Notes: a model not told the origin generated them from the sequence alone. A DNA stretch of 64,000 nt from Asinibacterium sp. OR53 (GCF_000515315.1 NZ_KI911562.1:3644897-3708896), one strand, 5' to 3'; numbered from the stretch's first letter, positions 17,528 to 27,599 are shown. Translations and numbers: made by a program.

Positions 17528-18415
17528 CTATTTGTAAAAATATTTGATGGAGCCATTGCCTATCAACGAACTCACCACATCTCCCGAAGCCGGCTTATTA
17601 CCGGCATTATACTGATACGTAATTGTAGTAACCTGGCTGGGGTAAGAAGTTAATACAGCATTGGCATCAATAGCCATCCGGGTAATATTGTTCCTGCCGG
17701 CACTTTGTCCGTCTCCTCCTTCTATCAATGCTTCATTACCCATTTGCAGCGGGTTGATCTTATCATCGGCCGTGAAAGTGAATGTAAGCATGGGGCTCAT
17801 GGCACCCGAACCGGAGGGGTCGGGCATATAGGTTTTCATTTGTGTGATGTTCCCATTGGTATCGTAACTGTAGGTGATTTTAGCGGTGAGCACATTCATC
17901 ACGCCATTCAATGATAAATAGGTGTCCATTTCGGTGATCCGGCCATCGGTATACTTATAGGCACTGCTGTCGGCTGAAGTAACGCCTTGTACGCTAAGAC
18001 TCGAAAAGGTATAATCGAACTGTGTACTGGTAGCCGAAGGATAATGCACGTAGATGATGGTACTGTCGGTACCGTTCAGGGTAGTGCCGCTGCCCTGGCT
18101 TCCCCATTTAAAATTAGCTACTATTTTTACGATCCTGCCAAGGCTGTCGCGCACCATGCGTCGTACCTGCGTGCCGCCGTCGGGCTCTGCATTGTCGACT
18201 TTTATGTTGATGAGCCGGCCATTTGCATCATAGTCATAATGCCGGGTAGTAGTGCCCTTGCTTCCGGTAACATCTACCTTCATCAGAGCACCGGTAGTAT
18301 TTTGGTTTCCGGATGCGGAATCGGCGCCCTTGGCCATCTTCAGCTCAAATTGCTTTTCGCAGGAACTGAGTATTGTGCACAGGAGCAAGCCGTAGGTGAG
18401 TAACGGTAGCTTCAT
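17528..18415 (-). CDS. lipoprotein with YD-type repeats, function unknown
   Basis: A 295-residue exported lipoprotein: MKLPLLTYGLLLCTILSSC has a lipobox ending in Cys19. The mature part contains several segments like HYDYDANGRLINIKVD, RDSLGRIVKIVANF, KYTDGRITEMDTY and SYDTNGNITQMKTY. These resemble single YD/RHS-type beta-hairpin repeats and give an extended beta structure. Similar lipoproteins are common in Bacteroidota without known function. It is flanked by two strong terminators, so it is a single-gene unit. No toxin or protease domain typical of large RHS proteins is present. Confidence 0.75.
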   Translation of the reverse strand: MKLPLLTYGLLLCTILSSCEKQFELKMAKGADSASGNQNTTGALMKVDVTGSKGTTTRHYDYDANGRLINIKVDNAEPDGGTQVRRMVRDSLGRIVKIVANFKWGSQGSGTTLNGTDSTIIYVHYPSATSTQFDYTFSSLSVQGVTSADSSAYKYTDGRITEMDTYLSLNGVMNVLTAKITYSYDTNGNITQMKTYMPDPSGSGAMSPMLTFTFTADDKINPLQMGNEALIEGGDGQSAGRNNITRMAIDANAVLTSYPSQVTTITYQYNAGNKPASGDVVSSLIGNGSIKYFYK

Positions 18416-18483
18416 AGAATAGGATTTATGTACTGCAATTTATATCGTTATAAATAAAATATTTGTAGGTGAATAACTACAAC

Positions 18484-18510
18484 AAAAGGGGCTCCTTGCG
18501 GAGCCCCTTT
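18484..18510 (-). terminator. rho-independent terminator of sucA-sucB
   Basis: On the minus strand AAAGGGGCTCC (18510-18500), the 4-base loop GCAA and GGAGCCCCTTT (18495-18485) form an 11-bp stem followed by TGTTG. It lies 28 bases downstream of the sucB stop. Confidence 0.85.
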
Positions 18511-18537
18511 CAAACTATCGTATTGATTATCTTATCC

Positions 18538-19770
18538 TTATACTTCCAGTAATGTTTTAACCGGGTCTTTGCCGAACAATAACAATTCAGGATTTTCCAG
18601 CAGTTCTTTTACGCGAACCAGGAAGCTAACGCTCTCACGTCCGTCGACGATGCGGTGGTCATAACTCAGCGCAATGTACATCATGGGACGTATCACTACC
18701 TGCCCGTTGATGGCCATGGGCCTGTCCTGTATCTTGTGCATGCCCAGGATGGCACTTTGTGGTATGTTGATGATGGGTGTGCTCATGAGGCTTCCGAATA
18801 CACCGCCATTGGTAATGGTGAAAGTACCGCCCTGCAGGTCTTCGGCAGTCAGTTTACTGTCTCTCGCTTTACCAGCCAGCTCTACCACTTTTCTTTCGAT
18901 CTCTGCCATACCCAGGCTTTCCACGCTGCGGATCACAGGAACCGTTAAGCCGCGCGGTGTGCTTACCGCAATACTGATATCGGCATAATCGTGGTAGATC
19001 AATTGATCACCATCGATATAAGCATTCACAGAAGGCCATTCACCCAATGCAATGGCGCAGGCTTTGGCAAAGAAGCTCATGAAGCCCAGGTTCACACCAT
19101 GCACTTCTTTGAACTTGTCTTTGTATTGTTTACGCACTTCCATCACCCTGGTCATGTCCACTTCATTGAAAGTGGTGAGCATCGCCGTCGTATTCTTGGC
19201 TTCCACCAGCCTGCGGCTGATCGTCTTGCGTAAATTGCTCATTTTCTCCTGGCGCACATTGCGGGAGAACAATGCATCACCGTCGAATGATTTGCGGCCC
19301 GGGTTGTTCAATGCTTCCAGCACATCGTGCTTCATGATCTTTCCGCCAACACCAGAGGGGGTGATAGCTGAAGGATTCACTTTTTTATCTGCTATGATCG
19401 CTGATGCTACCGGTGTAGCTTTCACTTCGGCTGCTTTGGTTACAGGAGCAGGCTCAGCGCTTGCTGCCTTGGCAGGCGCAGTAGCGGCCTGGGGTTTCTC
19501 TGCAACAGGAGCAGGTGCCGCTGTTGCAGGCTTGGCAGCCGTTTCGTCGATCTCAGCCAGCACATCCCCAATGTTCAGCGTATCGCCTTCTTTCCATTTT
19601 GTAGTAAGCACACCCGCTTTCTCAGCATTCACTTCAAAAGTAGCTTTCTCACTTTCCAGTTCCGCGATCACTTCATCGCGCTCCACCCACTCACCGTCCT
19701 TCTTCGTCCACTTTAAAAGCGTCACTTCACTGATTGATTCTCCTACCGTTGGAACTTTTATTTCGATCAT
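18538..19770 (-). CDS. sucB: dihydrolipoyllysine succinyltransferase, E2 of 2-oxoglutarate dehydrogenase
   Basis: E2 core of the TCA-cycle 2-oxoglutarate dehydrogenase complex, transferring succinyl from lipoyl to CoA. The 410 residues start [20 protein letters not shown]. The lipoyl domain (about 1-75) has its lipoylated Lys in [11 protein letters not shown]. An Ala/Pro linker (about 80-115), a peripheral subunit-binding domain ([20 protein letters not shown]) and the catalytic domain (about 175-410) follow. The active site is [15 protein letters not shown]. It lies 49 bases after sucA on the same strand and shares its transcript; E3 is not in this window. Confidence 0.96.
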   Translation of the reverse strand: MIEIKVPTVGESISEVTLLKWTKKDGEWVERDEVIAELESEKATFEVNAEKAGVLTTKWKEGDTLNIGDVLAEIDETAAKPATAAPAPVAEKPQAATAPAKAASAEPAPVTKAAEVKATPVASAIIADKKVNPSAITPSGVGGKIMKHDVLEALNNPGRKSFDGDALFSRNVRQEKMSNLRKTISRRLVEAKNTTAMLTTFNEVDMTRVMEVRKQYKDKFKEVHGVNLGFMSFFAKACAIALGEWPSVNAYIDGDQLIYHDYADISIAVSTPRGLTVPVIRSVESLGMAEIERKVVELAGKARDSKLTAEDLQGGTFTITNGGVFGSLMSTPIINIPQSAILGMHKIQDRPMAINGQVVIRPMMYIALSYDHRIVDGRESVSFLVRVKELLENPELLLFGKDPVKTLLEV

Positions 19771-19819
19771 ATATCTGTTTTATTATCTGTGGTTTGATGG
19801 TCTGCGGTTGATGCTATTA

Positions 19820-22564
19820 TCAGATGCCGAATGCCGTATCGATGATCTCCGATTGCTCCTGGGCATGCACTTTAGCATATCCTGTTGCAGTGGCTGCACT
19901 GGCATTGCGACTGATCACACCAAAATTGATATTCTTCAGGTTCATCTGCAGGAAACTGGCTGCTCCCATATTCAGCGGTTCTTCCTGTACCCAGAACCAG
20001 GTGGCTTTGCTGTACTTCTTGTACAGCGCATCAATCTGGCGGTAAGGCAGCGGGTACAACTGTTCCAGTCTAACAATAGCGATATCGTTCCTGTTGTCTT
20101 TCTGTTGCTTGTCGGCCAGTTCAAAATAAAGTTTGCCGGAGCACAACAATACTTTCCTCACCTGTGTGGCATCTTTTACAAATGTATCATCGATCAGTTC
20201 CCTGAATCCGCCGGTGGTAAATTCGCTGACCGGACTATAAGTGCCCGGATTACGCAGGTTGGCCTTAGGCGAGAAATTAATCAATGGCTTGCGGAATGGC
20301 CAGGTAAGCTGGCGCCTGAATGCATGGAAAAGATTGGAAGAACTGGTGATATTGGTTACCACCAAATTCAGTTCGGCGCACATTTGCAGAAAACGTTCCA
20401 TGCGCGCACTGCTATGCTCAGGGCCTTGTCCTTCGTATCCATGCGGTAACAACATCACCACACCGTTCTGCCGCTGCCATTTTTGTTCGCCTGCTGCAAT
20501 GAACTGGTCAATCAGGGTTTGTGCGCCATTGCAAAAATCTCCGAACTGCGCTTCCCATATTACCAACGCATTGGGATTGGCCATGGCATAACCATATTCA
20601 AAACCCAATACCCCATATTCGCTCAGCAATGAATTATAGATGCGGAATGCCGCCTGCTTTTCCTGGAGATGGTCGAGCCGGTTGTATTCAGCATTGGTGT
20701 TTTCATCGCGCAATACTGCATGCCGGTGACTGAAAGTGCCGCGCTTCACATCCTGTCCGCTCATGCGCACAATATTTCCTTCGCAGAGAATGGATCCATA
20801 AGACATCAGTTCGGCCGTAGCCCAGTCGATCTTCTGTTCTGTATCCAGCAGCTTGATCTTATCCTGCAATAATTTTTCTACTTTTTTCAATGGCTGAAAA
20901 TCAGACGGCCATTTCATGAGGCCGTTGAAAAGCGAGCGCACGGCTTCTTCACTGATACTGGTAGCGGGTGAAGCAACAAAATCTTCTTCTGTTGCTTTGC
21001 GAAGGCTTTTCCATACCAGTTCGGGCTGTTGGTATTTGTAAGGCAGCGGATGCTGTTTCACTTCATCTAGTCTTTCCTGGAGATCGGCCCAGAATTTCTT
21101 TTCCATTTCCTTAGCCAGTTGCTGTGCATCGGCTTCGCCATTCTCCATGAGGTATTGCGTATAGATCTCCCGTGGGTTCGGGTGTTTGTCGATCAATGCA
21201 TAGAGCTGTGGCTGCGTATATTTAGGGTCGTCTCCTTCGTTGTGTCCGTGTTTGCGATAGCAAACCATATCGATGAAAATATCGCTGTTGAATTCCTGGC
21301 GATAGCGTGTGGCGATCTCTGCACACTTAACAGCTGCTTCCGCATCATCGCCATTCACGTGCAATACCGGCGCCTGTATCATGGCCGCTGCAGAAGTACA
21401 ATAATCGGCACTCCTTGCATCATCAAAATCTGTGGTGAAACCGATCTGGTTATTGATCACGAAGTGAATGGTACCGCCTGTATAATAACCGGCCAGGTTG
21501 CTCATCTGCAACACTTCGTACACAATGCCCTGTCCGGCTACAGATGCATCTCCATGCACCAGTATGGGTAATATCCTGTCGAAATCACTTTCGTACAATA
21601 CATCTGCTTTCGCCCTTGCAAAACCCACCACCACCGGGTCTACGGCTTCGAGGTGAGAAGGGTTAGGCATCAGTTTGAGGTGAATATGTTTGTCATCTGC
21701 TGTTTGCACTTCACTGCCATACCCCATGTGGTATTTCACATCGCCGCTGCCCATGGTCTGGTCGATATCAGCCGTTCCTTCAAACTCACTGAATATCTGT
21801 TCATAAGTTTTACCCATCACATTGGCCAATACGTTGAGGCGGCCGCGGTGTGCCATACCAATGACCACTTCCTGTACATCATTGTTGCCGGCTACATTGA
21901 TGATGGCATCCAGTGCAGCAATGGTGGTTTCTCCTCCTTCCAGTGAAAAGCGTTTCTGGCCAATATATTTGGTATGAAGGAATTTTTCGAACATCACACC
22001 CTGGTTCAGTTTTTCCAGTATGCGTTTCTTTTGTGTGATGGGAACGGGCGTATTGAACTTGCGTTCCATCTCGTTGGTGAGCCAGTCGATCTTTTTCTGA
22101 TCGCTGATGTATTTGAACTCAATGCCTACTTTATCGGCATAACATTTCTGCAAATGATCGAGGATATTGCGCAGGCTGGTGGCGCCGAGGCCAATGAGAT
22201 TGCCTGCCTGGTAAACCGTATCCAGATCGGCATCGGAAAGTCCGAAGAACGACAGTTCCAGGTTGGCGCCGCGGTCTTTACGCGGACGTATGGGGTTGGT
22301 CTTGGCCAGCAGGTGGCCTTTATTGCGGTAGCCCAGGATCAGGCGGTATACCCTGATTTCCTTCATCCAGTCGATCGCTGCCGTTGTGGCAACAGCGGCT
22401 TGTCCGTTTACCGTTGCACCCGCATGATTGGCAACAGCAAAATCAAACCCTTCAAAAAATTTACGCAGATCCTGATCAATCCCTGCCGGGTTCTTCACAA
22501 ATTCCTGGTACAAACTTTCGATAAAGGCCGGATGGGAATTGGTAATATACGAAAAATCCTTCAT
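19820..22564 (-). CDS. sucA: 2-oxoglutarate dehydrogenase E1 component
   Basis: Thiamine-diphosphate-dependent decarboxylase of the TCA cycle that loads succinyl onto the lipoyl group of SucB. The 914 residues match the family. The N-terminus (SYITNSHPAFIESLYQEF) carries the segment that binds E2. GMAHRGRLNVLANVMGKTYE and HGDASVAGQGIVYEVLQMS lie in the TPP-binding domain, and the C-terminal part has WEAQFGDFCNGAQTLIDQFI and VMLLPHGYEGQGPEHSSARM, typical of OGDH E1. Upstream, GATATTTG on the minus strand (about 22604-22611) is a 7-of-8 match to the -7 box. Confidence 0.97.
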   Translation of the reverse strand: MKDFSYITNSHPAFIESLYQEFVKNPAGIDQDLRKFFEGFDFAVANHAGATVNGQAAVATTAAIDWMKEIRVYRLILGYRNKGHLLAKTNPIRPRKDRGANLELSFFGLSDADLDTVYQAGNLIGLGATSLRNILDHLQKCYADKVGIEFKYISDQKKIDWLTNEMERKFNTPVPITQKKRILEKLNQGVMFEKFLHTKYIGQKRFSLEGGETTIAALDAIINVAGNNDVQEVVIGMAHRGRLNVLANVMGKTYEQIFSEFEGTADIDQTMGSGDVKYHMGYGSEVQTADDKHIHLKLMPNPSHLEAVDPVVVGFARAKADVLYESDFDRILPILVHGDASVAGQGIVYEVLQMSNLAGYYTGGTIHFVINNQIGFTTDFDDARSADYCTSAAAMIQAPVLHVNGDDAEAAVKCAEIATRYRQEFNSDIFIDMVCYRKHGHNEGDDPKYTQPQLYALIDKHPNPREIYTQYLMENGEADAQQLAKEMEKKFWADLQERLDEVKQHPLPYKYQQPELVWKSLRKATEEDFVASPATSISEEAVRSLFNGLMKWPSDFQPLKKVEKLLQDKIKLLDTEQKIDWATAELMSYGSILCEGNIVRMSGQDVKRGTFSHRHAVLRDENTNAEYNRLDHLQEKQAAFRIYNSLLSEYGVLGFEYGYAMANPNALVIWEAQFGDFCNGAQTLIDQFIAAGEQKWQRQNGVVMLLPHGYEGQGPEHSSARMERFLQMCAELNLVVTNITSSSNLFHAFRRQLTWPFRKPLINFSPKANLRNPGTYSPVSEFTTGGFRELIDDTFVKDATQVRKVLLCSGKLYFELADKQQKDNRNDIAIVRLEQLYPLPYRQIDALYKKYSKATWFWVQEEPLNMGAASFLQMNLKNINFGVISRNASAATATGYAKVHAQEQSEIIDTAFGI

Positions 22565-22636
22565 TTGACTAGATTATTCAGCTTTTTGTTGAAATTGAGG
22601 GCAAATATCGGTCATTAGCCGCATAAAATAAGGCTT

Positions 22637-22680
22637 ATTTTCACCATTTTAGATGGCTTTTATGCCATCCCGGTGAAAAT
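22637..22680. promoter_or_regulatory. two-part inverted repeat between sucA and rpsT
   Basis: ATTTTCACC (22637-22645) pairs with GGTGAAAAT (22672-22680), and inside it GATGGC (22652-22657) pairs with GCCATC (22664-22669) around TTTTAT. The element lies between the divergent promoters of sucA and rpsT, upstream of both expected transcript starts, so it would act as DNA (operator or cruciform) rather than as a leader RNA. It lacks a T-tract on either side. Confidence 0.5.
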
Positions 22681-22730
22681 GGATTTTTCAGTTTTTTTGC
22701 CGAAAATTTCCCTGTTTGATTCCTATACCT

Positions 22731-22738
22731 TACCTTTG
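22731..22738 (+). promoter_or_regulatory. -7 promoter box of rpsT
   Basis: TACCTTTG is a perfect TAnnTTTG box, 21 bases before the rpsT ATG at 22760. A TTTG occurs 12 bases upstream (22715-22718), closer than the usual 17-23. Confidence 0.8.
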
Positions 22739-22759
22739 CCGTCCTGAAAAAAACAGAAC

Positions 22760-23017
22760 ATGGCAAATCATTCAGCTACCAAGAAAGATGTGAGACAAGC
22801 TGCTAAGCGTCGCGATCGTAACCGTTACTATGGCAAAACTACCCGTAATGCCATCCGCGGTCTGAAAGCGAACACCGACCAAAAGGCCTATACTGAGCAG
22901 TTGCCTGACGTTGTTTCTATGATCGACAAGTTGGCTAAGCGTGGTATCATCCACAAAAATAAAGCTGCCAACCTGAAGAGCAAACTGGCTAAAAAGGCAA
23001 ATAAAGCTACAGCGTAA
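22760..23017 (+). CDS. rpsT: 30S ribosomal protein S20
   Basis: Small basic helical protein that binds the 5' domain of 16S rRNA early in 30S assembly. The 85 residues (MANHSATKKDVRQAAKRRDR at the start) match the family in length and composition, and the C-terminal half has the typical IDKLAKRGIIHKNKAANLKS segment. It is a single-gene unit with its own perfect -7 box and a strong terminator, divergent from sucA. Confidence 0.96.
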   Translation: MANHSATKKDVRQAAKRRDRNRYYGKTTRNAIRGLKANTDQKAYTEQLPDVVSMIDKLAKRGIIHKNKAANLKSKLAKKANKATA

Positions 23018-23050
23018 GCTTTATCTGTAGCTTTCCGATAAATCATTGCA

Positions 23051-23077
23051 AGCCAACCGGTAGCCGGTTGGCTTTTA
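23051..23077 (+). terminator. rho-independent terminator of rpsT
   Basis: AGCCAACCGG (23051-23060), loop TAG and CCGGTTGGCT (23064-23073) form a 10-bp stem followed by TTTATATT. The T-tract runs into the stop of the convergent histidine kinase gene (23075), which may use the same hairpin in reverse. Confidence 0.88.
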
Positions 23078-24457
23078 TATTATGTAATGATCCTCCGCTT
23101 TGGGTAAGCGCACAGTAAAACGGTTCGTATCATCGTAGAGGGCCGTATAAGTGATGGTTCCATGATGCACGGTAAGAATACGTTGCACAATGGAAAGTCC
23201 CAATCCAAAACCCTTGGTCATCGCAGCATTCTCACCACGGAAAAATGGTCCCATGATCTTTTCTGCCTCTTCGTGAGAGAGTTGTACGCCCCGGTTATCG
23301 AAATGCACTTCCACATGACGTTGGTGCATGTCGATACCAATGTTTATTTTTTTGTCGAATGAATAGTTGTAAGCATTCTTGAGCAGGTTAGTGAAAACCG
23401 ATTTCAACAGGGAATCGTTACCCGCTATCAGGCAATCCTGGTCCGATTCAGGTTGTTTAACAAAGAATACGGTCACTGCTATATCGGGATATATTTTTTT
23501 TATGTTGCTGATGGATTCATACAGCAACTCATCTATGCGAAGCCAGGGCCAGTCGGACTGAAAATTCAACTGTCCGTATTGTGAAAGCAATAAGAGTGAA
23601 TTCGTCAACTCTATCAGGCGTTGTTCGTCTTCTTTAAGCGAATGCAGCACTTCCCTGTATTCTTCTTCCCCCAGGTTTTTCCTGAGGGCCAACTCTGTTT
23701 GAGCGAGCATGGAAGCCAAGGGGGTGCGTAATTCGTGGGAAGCCTGTTGTACAAAATTCTTCTGCACTGCAAATGCTTTGTGTAATCTTTCCAGCATCTC
23801 ATTGAAATTGCGGGCGATCTCGTTGATCTCTTCATACCTGCCATCCTCCGATACCCTTTCCGTCAGGTTCTGTTCGCTGATGAAAGCCATTTGGTTACTC
23901 AACATTGTGAGTGGCTTCACTGCTTCTCCTACATACGCGAAAGAAAAAACAGAAGTGAGTAACAAGGCCCCAATGCAAACCGACGCCAGTATGATCTTCA
24001 GGTTGTTCAGCTTGCTCAGTCCCGGCAGATCATATCCCGATGACAAAACATAATAATGCGTCTCTGGTATATACAACCAAACCTTTTGCACATTTTCGTT
24101 TTCCTGCCTCCACTCTTTCAGGTTTTTTATATTCTTCATCATTCCATTGTCCATCAATTCATGCACGGTATCCGGCAGCTTGTTCAATACAGCACCCGTA
24201 GAATCATATATAACCAGTTTTTCATCATAGGAAGTATTGCTGTGCAATGCTTTCTTCAGCATCACAATGGCGGCTTCACCGGGCGCCTTGATCTCGGCAA
24301 CTATATCATGGAATTCCAGGCCGTCTTTTTTTAATCGCTCAAAAAAATCTTCCCGCCGGTAGCCCGAATCCAGGATGAAAATGGCCGTAGATGTAATGAT
24401 CAGAACGATGGCAACAAAAAAAGTGAGCAGCAGTGCAAACCGTAACTTGAGGTTCAT
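23075..24457 (-). CDS. sensor histidine kinase (HAMP, HisKA, HATPase)
   Basis: Membrane sensor kinase of 460 residues. Membrane segments lie at about 7-29 and 153-176, enclosing a periplasmic sensor of about 120 residues without recognised fold. A HAMP linker follows (about 177-230). The phosphoacceptor is His241 in QQASHELRTPLASM. ATP-binding signatures are the N box (VFTNLLKNAYNYS), the G1-like DNRGVQLSHEE, the F box GPFFRGENA and G2 FGLGLSIVQRIL. It starts 9 bases after the response regulator stop, the usual cotranscribed pair. The signal is unknown; the neighbouring DUF2807 lipoprotein suggests an envelope input. Confidence 0.95.
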   Translation of the reverse strand: MNLKLRFALLLTFFVAIVLIITSTAIFILDSGYRREDFFERLKKDGLEFHDIVAEIKAPGEAAIVMLKKALHSNTSYDEKLVIYDSTGAVLNKLPDTVHELMDNGMMKNIKNLKEWRQENENVQKVWLYIPETHYYVLSSGYDLPGLSKLNNLKIILASVCIGALLLTSVFSFAYVGEAVKPLTMLSNQMAFISEQNLTERVSEDGRYEEINEIARNFNEMLERLHKAFAVQKNFVQQASHELRTPLASMLAQTELALRKNLGEEEYREVLHSLKEDEQRLIELTNSLLLLSQYGQLNFQSDWPWLRIDELLYESISNIKKIYPDIAVTVFFVKQPESDQDCLIAGNDSLLKSVFTNLLKNAYNYSFDKKINIGIDMHQRHVEVHFDNRGVQLSHEEAEKIMGPFFRGENAAMTKGFGLGLSIVQRILTVHHGTITYTALYDDTNRFTVRLPKAEDHYII

Positions 24458-24466
24458 GCTCCGGGT

Positions 24467-25147
24467 TTATTTGATGTAATATCCGAACCCTGGCTTGGTA
24501 TAGATCAGTTTCTGTTCAAAAGGCTTGTCAATCTTATTCCGTAAAAAGCTGATGTAGACTTCAATGGTATTGGTGCCGGTGTCAAAACTCATGTCCCATA
24601 CTTTCGAAAGGATCTCCTGTTTGGAAATCACTTTTTCTTTATTGGATGCCAGCAAAACCAACAGGGTAAATTCTTTCGCCGTGAGGGAAATATCGGTGCC
24701 GTTTCTTTTCACCGATTTGTCCCAAAGGTCTATCACCAGGTCATGCACAACTATTTTTTCTGCTTTCCGGGGTTTTTCAGAACGTTTGAGAAATACTTTG
24801 ATGCGTGCAAACAGTTCATCGAAATGAAAAGGCTTTACGATGTAATCATCCGCGCCCAATTCAAAAGCCGTTACCTTATCACTGATCTGGCCTGCTGCAG
24901 TGAGCATTACAATGGGCACTTTCTGGTTGTGTTTCCTGAATTCCCTGCAAAGGGCAAACCCATCTTTATAGGGCAGGTTGATGTCGAGCAACACCAAAGA
25001 AAAAGCCTGTTTTTTAAACACTTTTTCAGCTTCTTTCCCATTGGTGGCCACCTCTACCTCATATCCCTGCCGAACCAGTTCATCCTGAATGGCTTTGCCT
25101 AATTTGATCTCATCTTCAACCAGTAAAATGCTGTGCACGTTTTCCAT
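24467..25147 (-). CDS. OmpR/PhoB-family response regulator
   Basis: A 226-residue DNA-binding regulator partnered with the kinase downstream. The receiver domain has the acidic pair E11-D12, phosphoacceptor D55 in LVLLDINLPYKDG, the Thr of VMLTAAG and the Lys of YIVKPFHFDEL. The C-terminal winged helix includes ISLTAKEFTLLVLLASNKEK and GTNTIEVYISFLRNKID, ending in IYTKPGFGYYIK. Target genes cannot be read from the sequence; the DUF2807 lipoprotein gene 45 bases upstream is the nearest candidate. Confidence 0.96.
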   Translation of the reverse strand: MENVHSILLVEDEIKLGKAIQDELVRQGYEVEVATNGKEAEKVFKKQAFSLVLLDINLPYKDGFALCREFRKHNQKVPIVMLTAAGQISDKVTAFELGADDYIVKPFHFDELFARIKVFLKRSEKPRKAEKIVVHDLVIDLWDKSVKRNGTDISLTAKEFTLLVLLASNKEKVISKQEILSKVWDMSFDTGTNTIEVYISFLRNKIDKPFEQKLIYTKPGFGYYIK

Positions 25148-25192
25148 TACTTTCAGTGAATTTTCAACCTAAAATAATGAAAAAATAATGGT

Positions 25193-25918
25193 TTAGTCAA
25201 TTTTATGTACGCTGCCCGTGCCAGAAATGCTTTGTGTAATAGAAGCTGCTCCTTTATAATATACCGATCCGATACCCGATACATGTATGTCCAGGTCTTT
25301 ATCGGCAAAAACCTTTGCATTGCCGGCTCCTGAGATTCGCACTTTCACAGATTCGGCCTTCAGGTCTTCGCCTTTGTAGCTGCCGATGCCACTGATCCGG
25401 ACCTGCTCATTCCTGGTTTCGCCCGACAAACTAACAGAGCCACTGCCGCTGATCTCGGCTTCTACCTCGGGGGTATTCACATCGAGGTTCATGTTGCCGA
25501 TACCCGATACTTTTACTTTCAGTTTATCGGCCCCGGTGAACTTACCCTTTCCTGTGATATTACCGCTTCCGGATAAACGCAGTTCTTCCAACCGGTCGGT
25601 AGTGATATATACCTTGATGCCCGCCGAGTGGCCAATATATATATGGTCTCTCAACTCCAACAGCAGGAACCCGTTTTCCATGCGGGTAACCACATAAGGC
25701 AGTATGTTATCGTCTGCCTCCACTTTTACAGAAGTAGTGGGCCCTTTGGTGATTTCCACATCGAATATCGATCCCAGTCTTATTTTTTCTGCATGCTCAA
25801 TGGGACGCGTTTCCGTTACCCTGTTCCCGCTTCCTTCGATGCGTTTGAAATGTATCCAGTTGCAGGCGCTGAAACACAAGGCCGTCACCAACATCAATAT
25901 AGGTATAATATATTTCAT
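25193..25918 (-). CDS. head GIN domain-containing (DUF2807) lipoprotein
   Basis: A 241-residue exported protein. Its N-terminus MKYIIPILMLVTALCFSAC has a lipobox with Cys19. The rest is a right-handed beta-helix-like DUF2807 domain with repeated SGxG turns: LSGSGNITGKG, VSGIGNMNLD, ISGSGSVSLSG, ISGIGSYKGED, ISGAGNAKVFAD, VSGIGSVYYKG, ISGTGSVHKID. These turns recur about every 17-20 residues. The family is abundant in Bacteroidota and its role is unknown, probably binding at the cell envelope. It is first in a minus-strand run with the two-component genes, and TATCTTTA upstream (about 25937-25944) is a near match to the -7 box. Confidence 0.9.
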   Translation of the reverse strand: MKYIIPILMLVTALCFSACNWIHFKRIEGSGNRVTETRPIEHAEKIRLGSIFDVEITKGPTTSVKVEADDNILPYVVTRMENGFLLLELRDHIYIGHSAGIKVYITTDRLEELRLSGSGNITGKGKFTGADKLKVKVSGIGNMNLDVNTPEVEAEISGSGSVSLSGETRNEQVRISGIGSYKGEDLKAESVKVRISGAGNAKVFADKDLDIHVSGIGSVYYKGAASITQSISGTGSVHKID

Positions 25919-26031
25919 ATTATTTGTTTGAAATTAAAGATAGCCAAAAGAAAATACCCTGTCCTACCGTTCCTGTGCATTTGTGACCATTGATCAGTTA
26001 AGGCCCGTGAAATTTCAATACCTTCGCAGCC

Positions 26032-27567
26032 ATGACGGAAAAGATACTCATCCTCGACTTCGGAAGTCAGTATACCCAGTTGATAGCCCGTGCGGTAAGA
26101 GAAGCCAATGTTTATTGTGAGATCATACCTTATCACCAGTCTTTTACATTTGAAGACGGGTTAAAAGGCATTATCCTCAGCGGCTCTCCTTTCAGTGTGA
26201 ACGAAGAGAAAGCGCCTGCGGTAGATATTGCCGCTTTTATACAGCGCCTGCCGGTACTGGGTATTTGCTATGGCGCCCAGCTAACTGCCAAGTGTTTTGG
26301 CGGAAGGGTTGACAAATCGAACAAACGGGAATACGGCCGCGCCAGGCTGCAACGCCGGAAAGACGATGTGTTGCTGAAAGACATCAGCGACGGTTCCCAG
26401 GTATGGATGAGTCACAGCGATTCCATTGTAGCGCTTCCGGAAGGTTTTGAAATACTGGCTACAACGGAAAGCATTCCTGTTGCCGCTTTCCGCAAAACCG
26501 GCAACGATACCCATCCGCTTTACGGCATTCAGTTTCACCCCGAAGTATATCATTCCACAGAAGGTAAAAAGGTATTGAAGAATTTCCTGGTACAGATCTG
26601 CGGTTGTAAGCAGGACTGGACACCCGCTTCTTTCGTGACTGAAACCGTAGCCCATCTCAAACAACAGATCGGCGATCATCAGGTGATCATGGCGCTCAGC
26701 GGCGGGGTTGACAGTACCGTAGCTGCTACCCTGATACACAAAGCCATTGGCGACAGGTTGCACGGTATTTTCGTTGACAACGGTGTATTACGCAAAGATG
26801 AGTTTGAAAAAGTGCTGCATACGTATCGCCAGTTGGGTTTGAATGTAAAAGGCGTTGATGCCAAAGGGTTGTTTTACGGCGAGTTGAAAGGTAAAACCGA
26901 TCCCGAAGCCAAGCGCAAAGTGATCGGAAAATTGTTCATCGATGTATTCCAGGAAGAATCCAAACAGATAGCGGGGGTGAAATTCCTCGGGCAAGGCACT
27001 ATTTACCCCGATGTTATTGAAAGTGTAAGTGTGCATGGCCCTTCGCAAACCATCAAATCGCACCACAATGTAGGAGGCTTACCCGATACCATGCACCTTG
27101 AACTGGTAGAACCCCTTCGTTTCCTGTTCAAGGATGAAGTACGGAAAGTGGGATTGGAATTGGGCATACCTGCCGATATGATCAACCGTCATCCTTTTCC
27201 CGGACCGGGTCTTGCGATACGCATCCTGGGTGAAGTAACCGAAGAGAAAGTACAACTCCTGCAAGCCGCCGATGATATTTATATACAGGAACTGAAAAAG
27301 CACAACCTTTACAGTACTGTATGGCAGGCAGGCACTATTTTATTACCTGTGAAAAGTGTGGGGGTGATGGGGGATGAAAGAACTTATGAATATACTGTTG
27401 CGCTTCGCGCCGTTACTTCAGTGGATGGTATGACGGCCGACTGGGCGCACCTTCCTTATGAATTCCTGGCCCATATTTCGAACGAGATCATTAACAATGT
27501 TAGGGGTATCAACCGGGTCGTGTACGATATCAGCAGTAAGCCGCCGGCTACGATTGAATGGGAATAG
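26032..27567 (+). CDS. guaA: GMP synthase (glutamine-hydrolysing)
   Basis: Converts XMP to GMP using ATP and glutamine; last step of guanine nucleotide synthesis. The 511 residues hold a class I glutamine amidotransferase domain (about 1-190) with nucleophile Cys79 in LGICYGAQL and the His/Glu pair in QFHPEVYHS. An ATP pyrophosphatase domain with PP-loop [14 protein letters not shown] near 220 follows, then the C-terminal dimerisation domain ([15 protein letters not shown]). TACCTTCG at 26019-26026, 5 bases before the ATG, is a 7-of-8 match to the -7 box. Confidence 0.98.
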   Translation: MTEKILILDFGSQYTQLIARAVREANVYCEIIPYHQSFTFEDGLKGIILSGSPFSVNEEKAPAVDIAAFIQRLPVLGICYGAQLTAKCFGGRVDKSNKREYGRARLQRRKDDVLLKDISDGSQVWMSHSDSIVALPEGFEILATTESIPVAAFRKTGNDTHPLYGIQFHPEVYHSTEGKKVLKNFLVQICGCKQDWTPASFVTETVAHLKQQIGDHQVIMALSGGVDSTVAATLIHKAIGDRLHGIFVDNGVLRKDEFEKVLHTYRQLGLNVKGVDAKGLFYGELKGKTDPEAKRKVIGKLFIDVFQEESKQIAGVKFLGQGTIYPDVIESVSVHGPSQTIKSHHNVGGLPDTMHLELVEPLRFLFKDEVRKVGLELGIPADMINRHPFPGPGLAIRILGEVTEEKVQLLQAADDIYIQELKKHNLYSTVWQAGTILLPVKSVGVMGDERTYEYTVALRAVTSVDGMTADWAHLPYEFLAHISNEIINNVRGINRVVYDISSKPPATIEWE

Positions 27568-27599
27568 TTTTTTTAGTACATTGAAGCAAATATGACGGT

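Noticed and set aside
17528..18415. RHS toxin or polymorphic toxin
   Set aside because: Only a few YD-like segments, a lipobox, and no toxin or core protease domain.
19052..20449. Long plus-strand open frame (465 codons)
   Set aside because: Antisense across the sucB-sucA junction; both sense genes are unmistakable.
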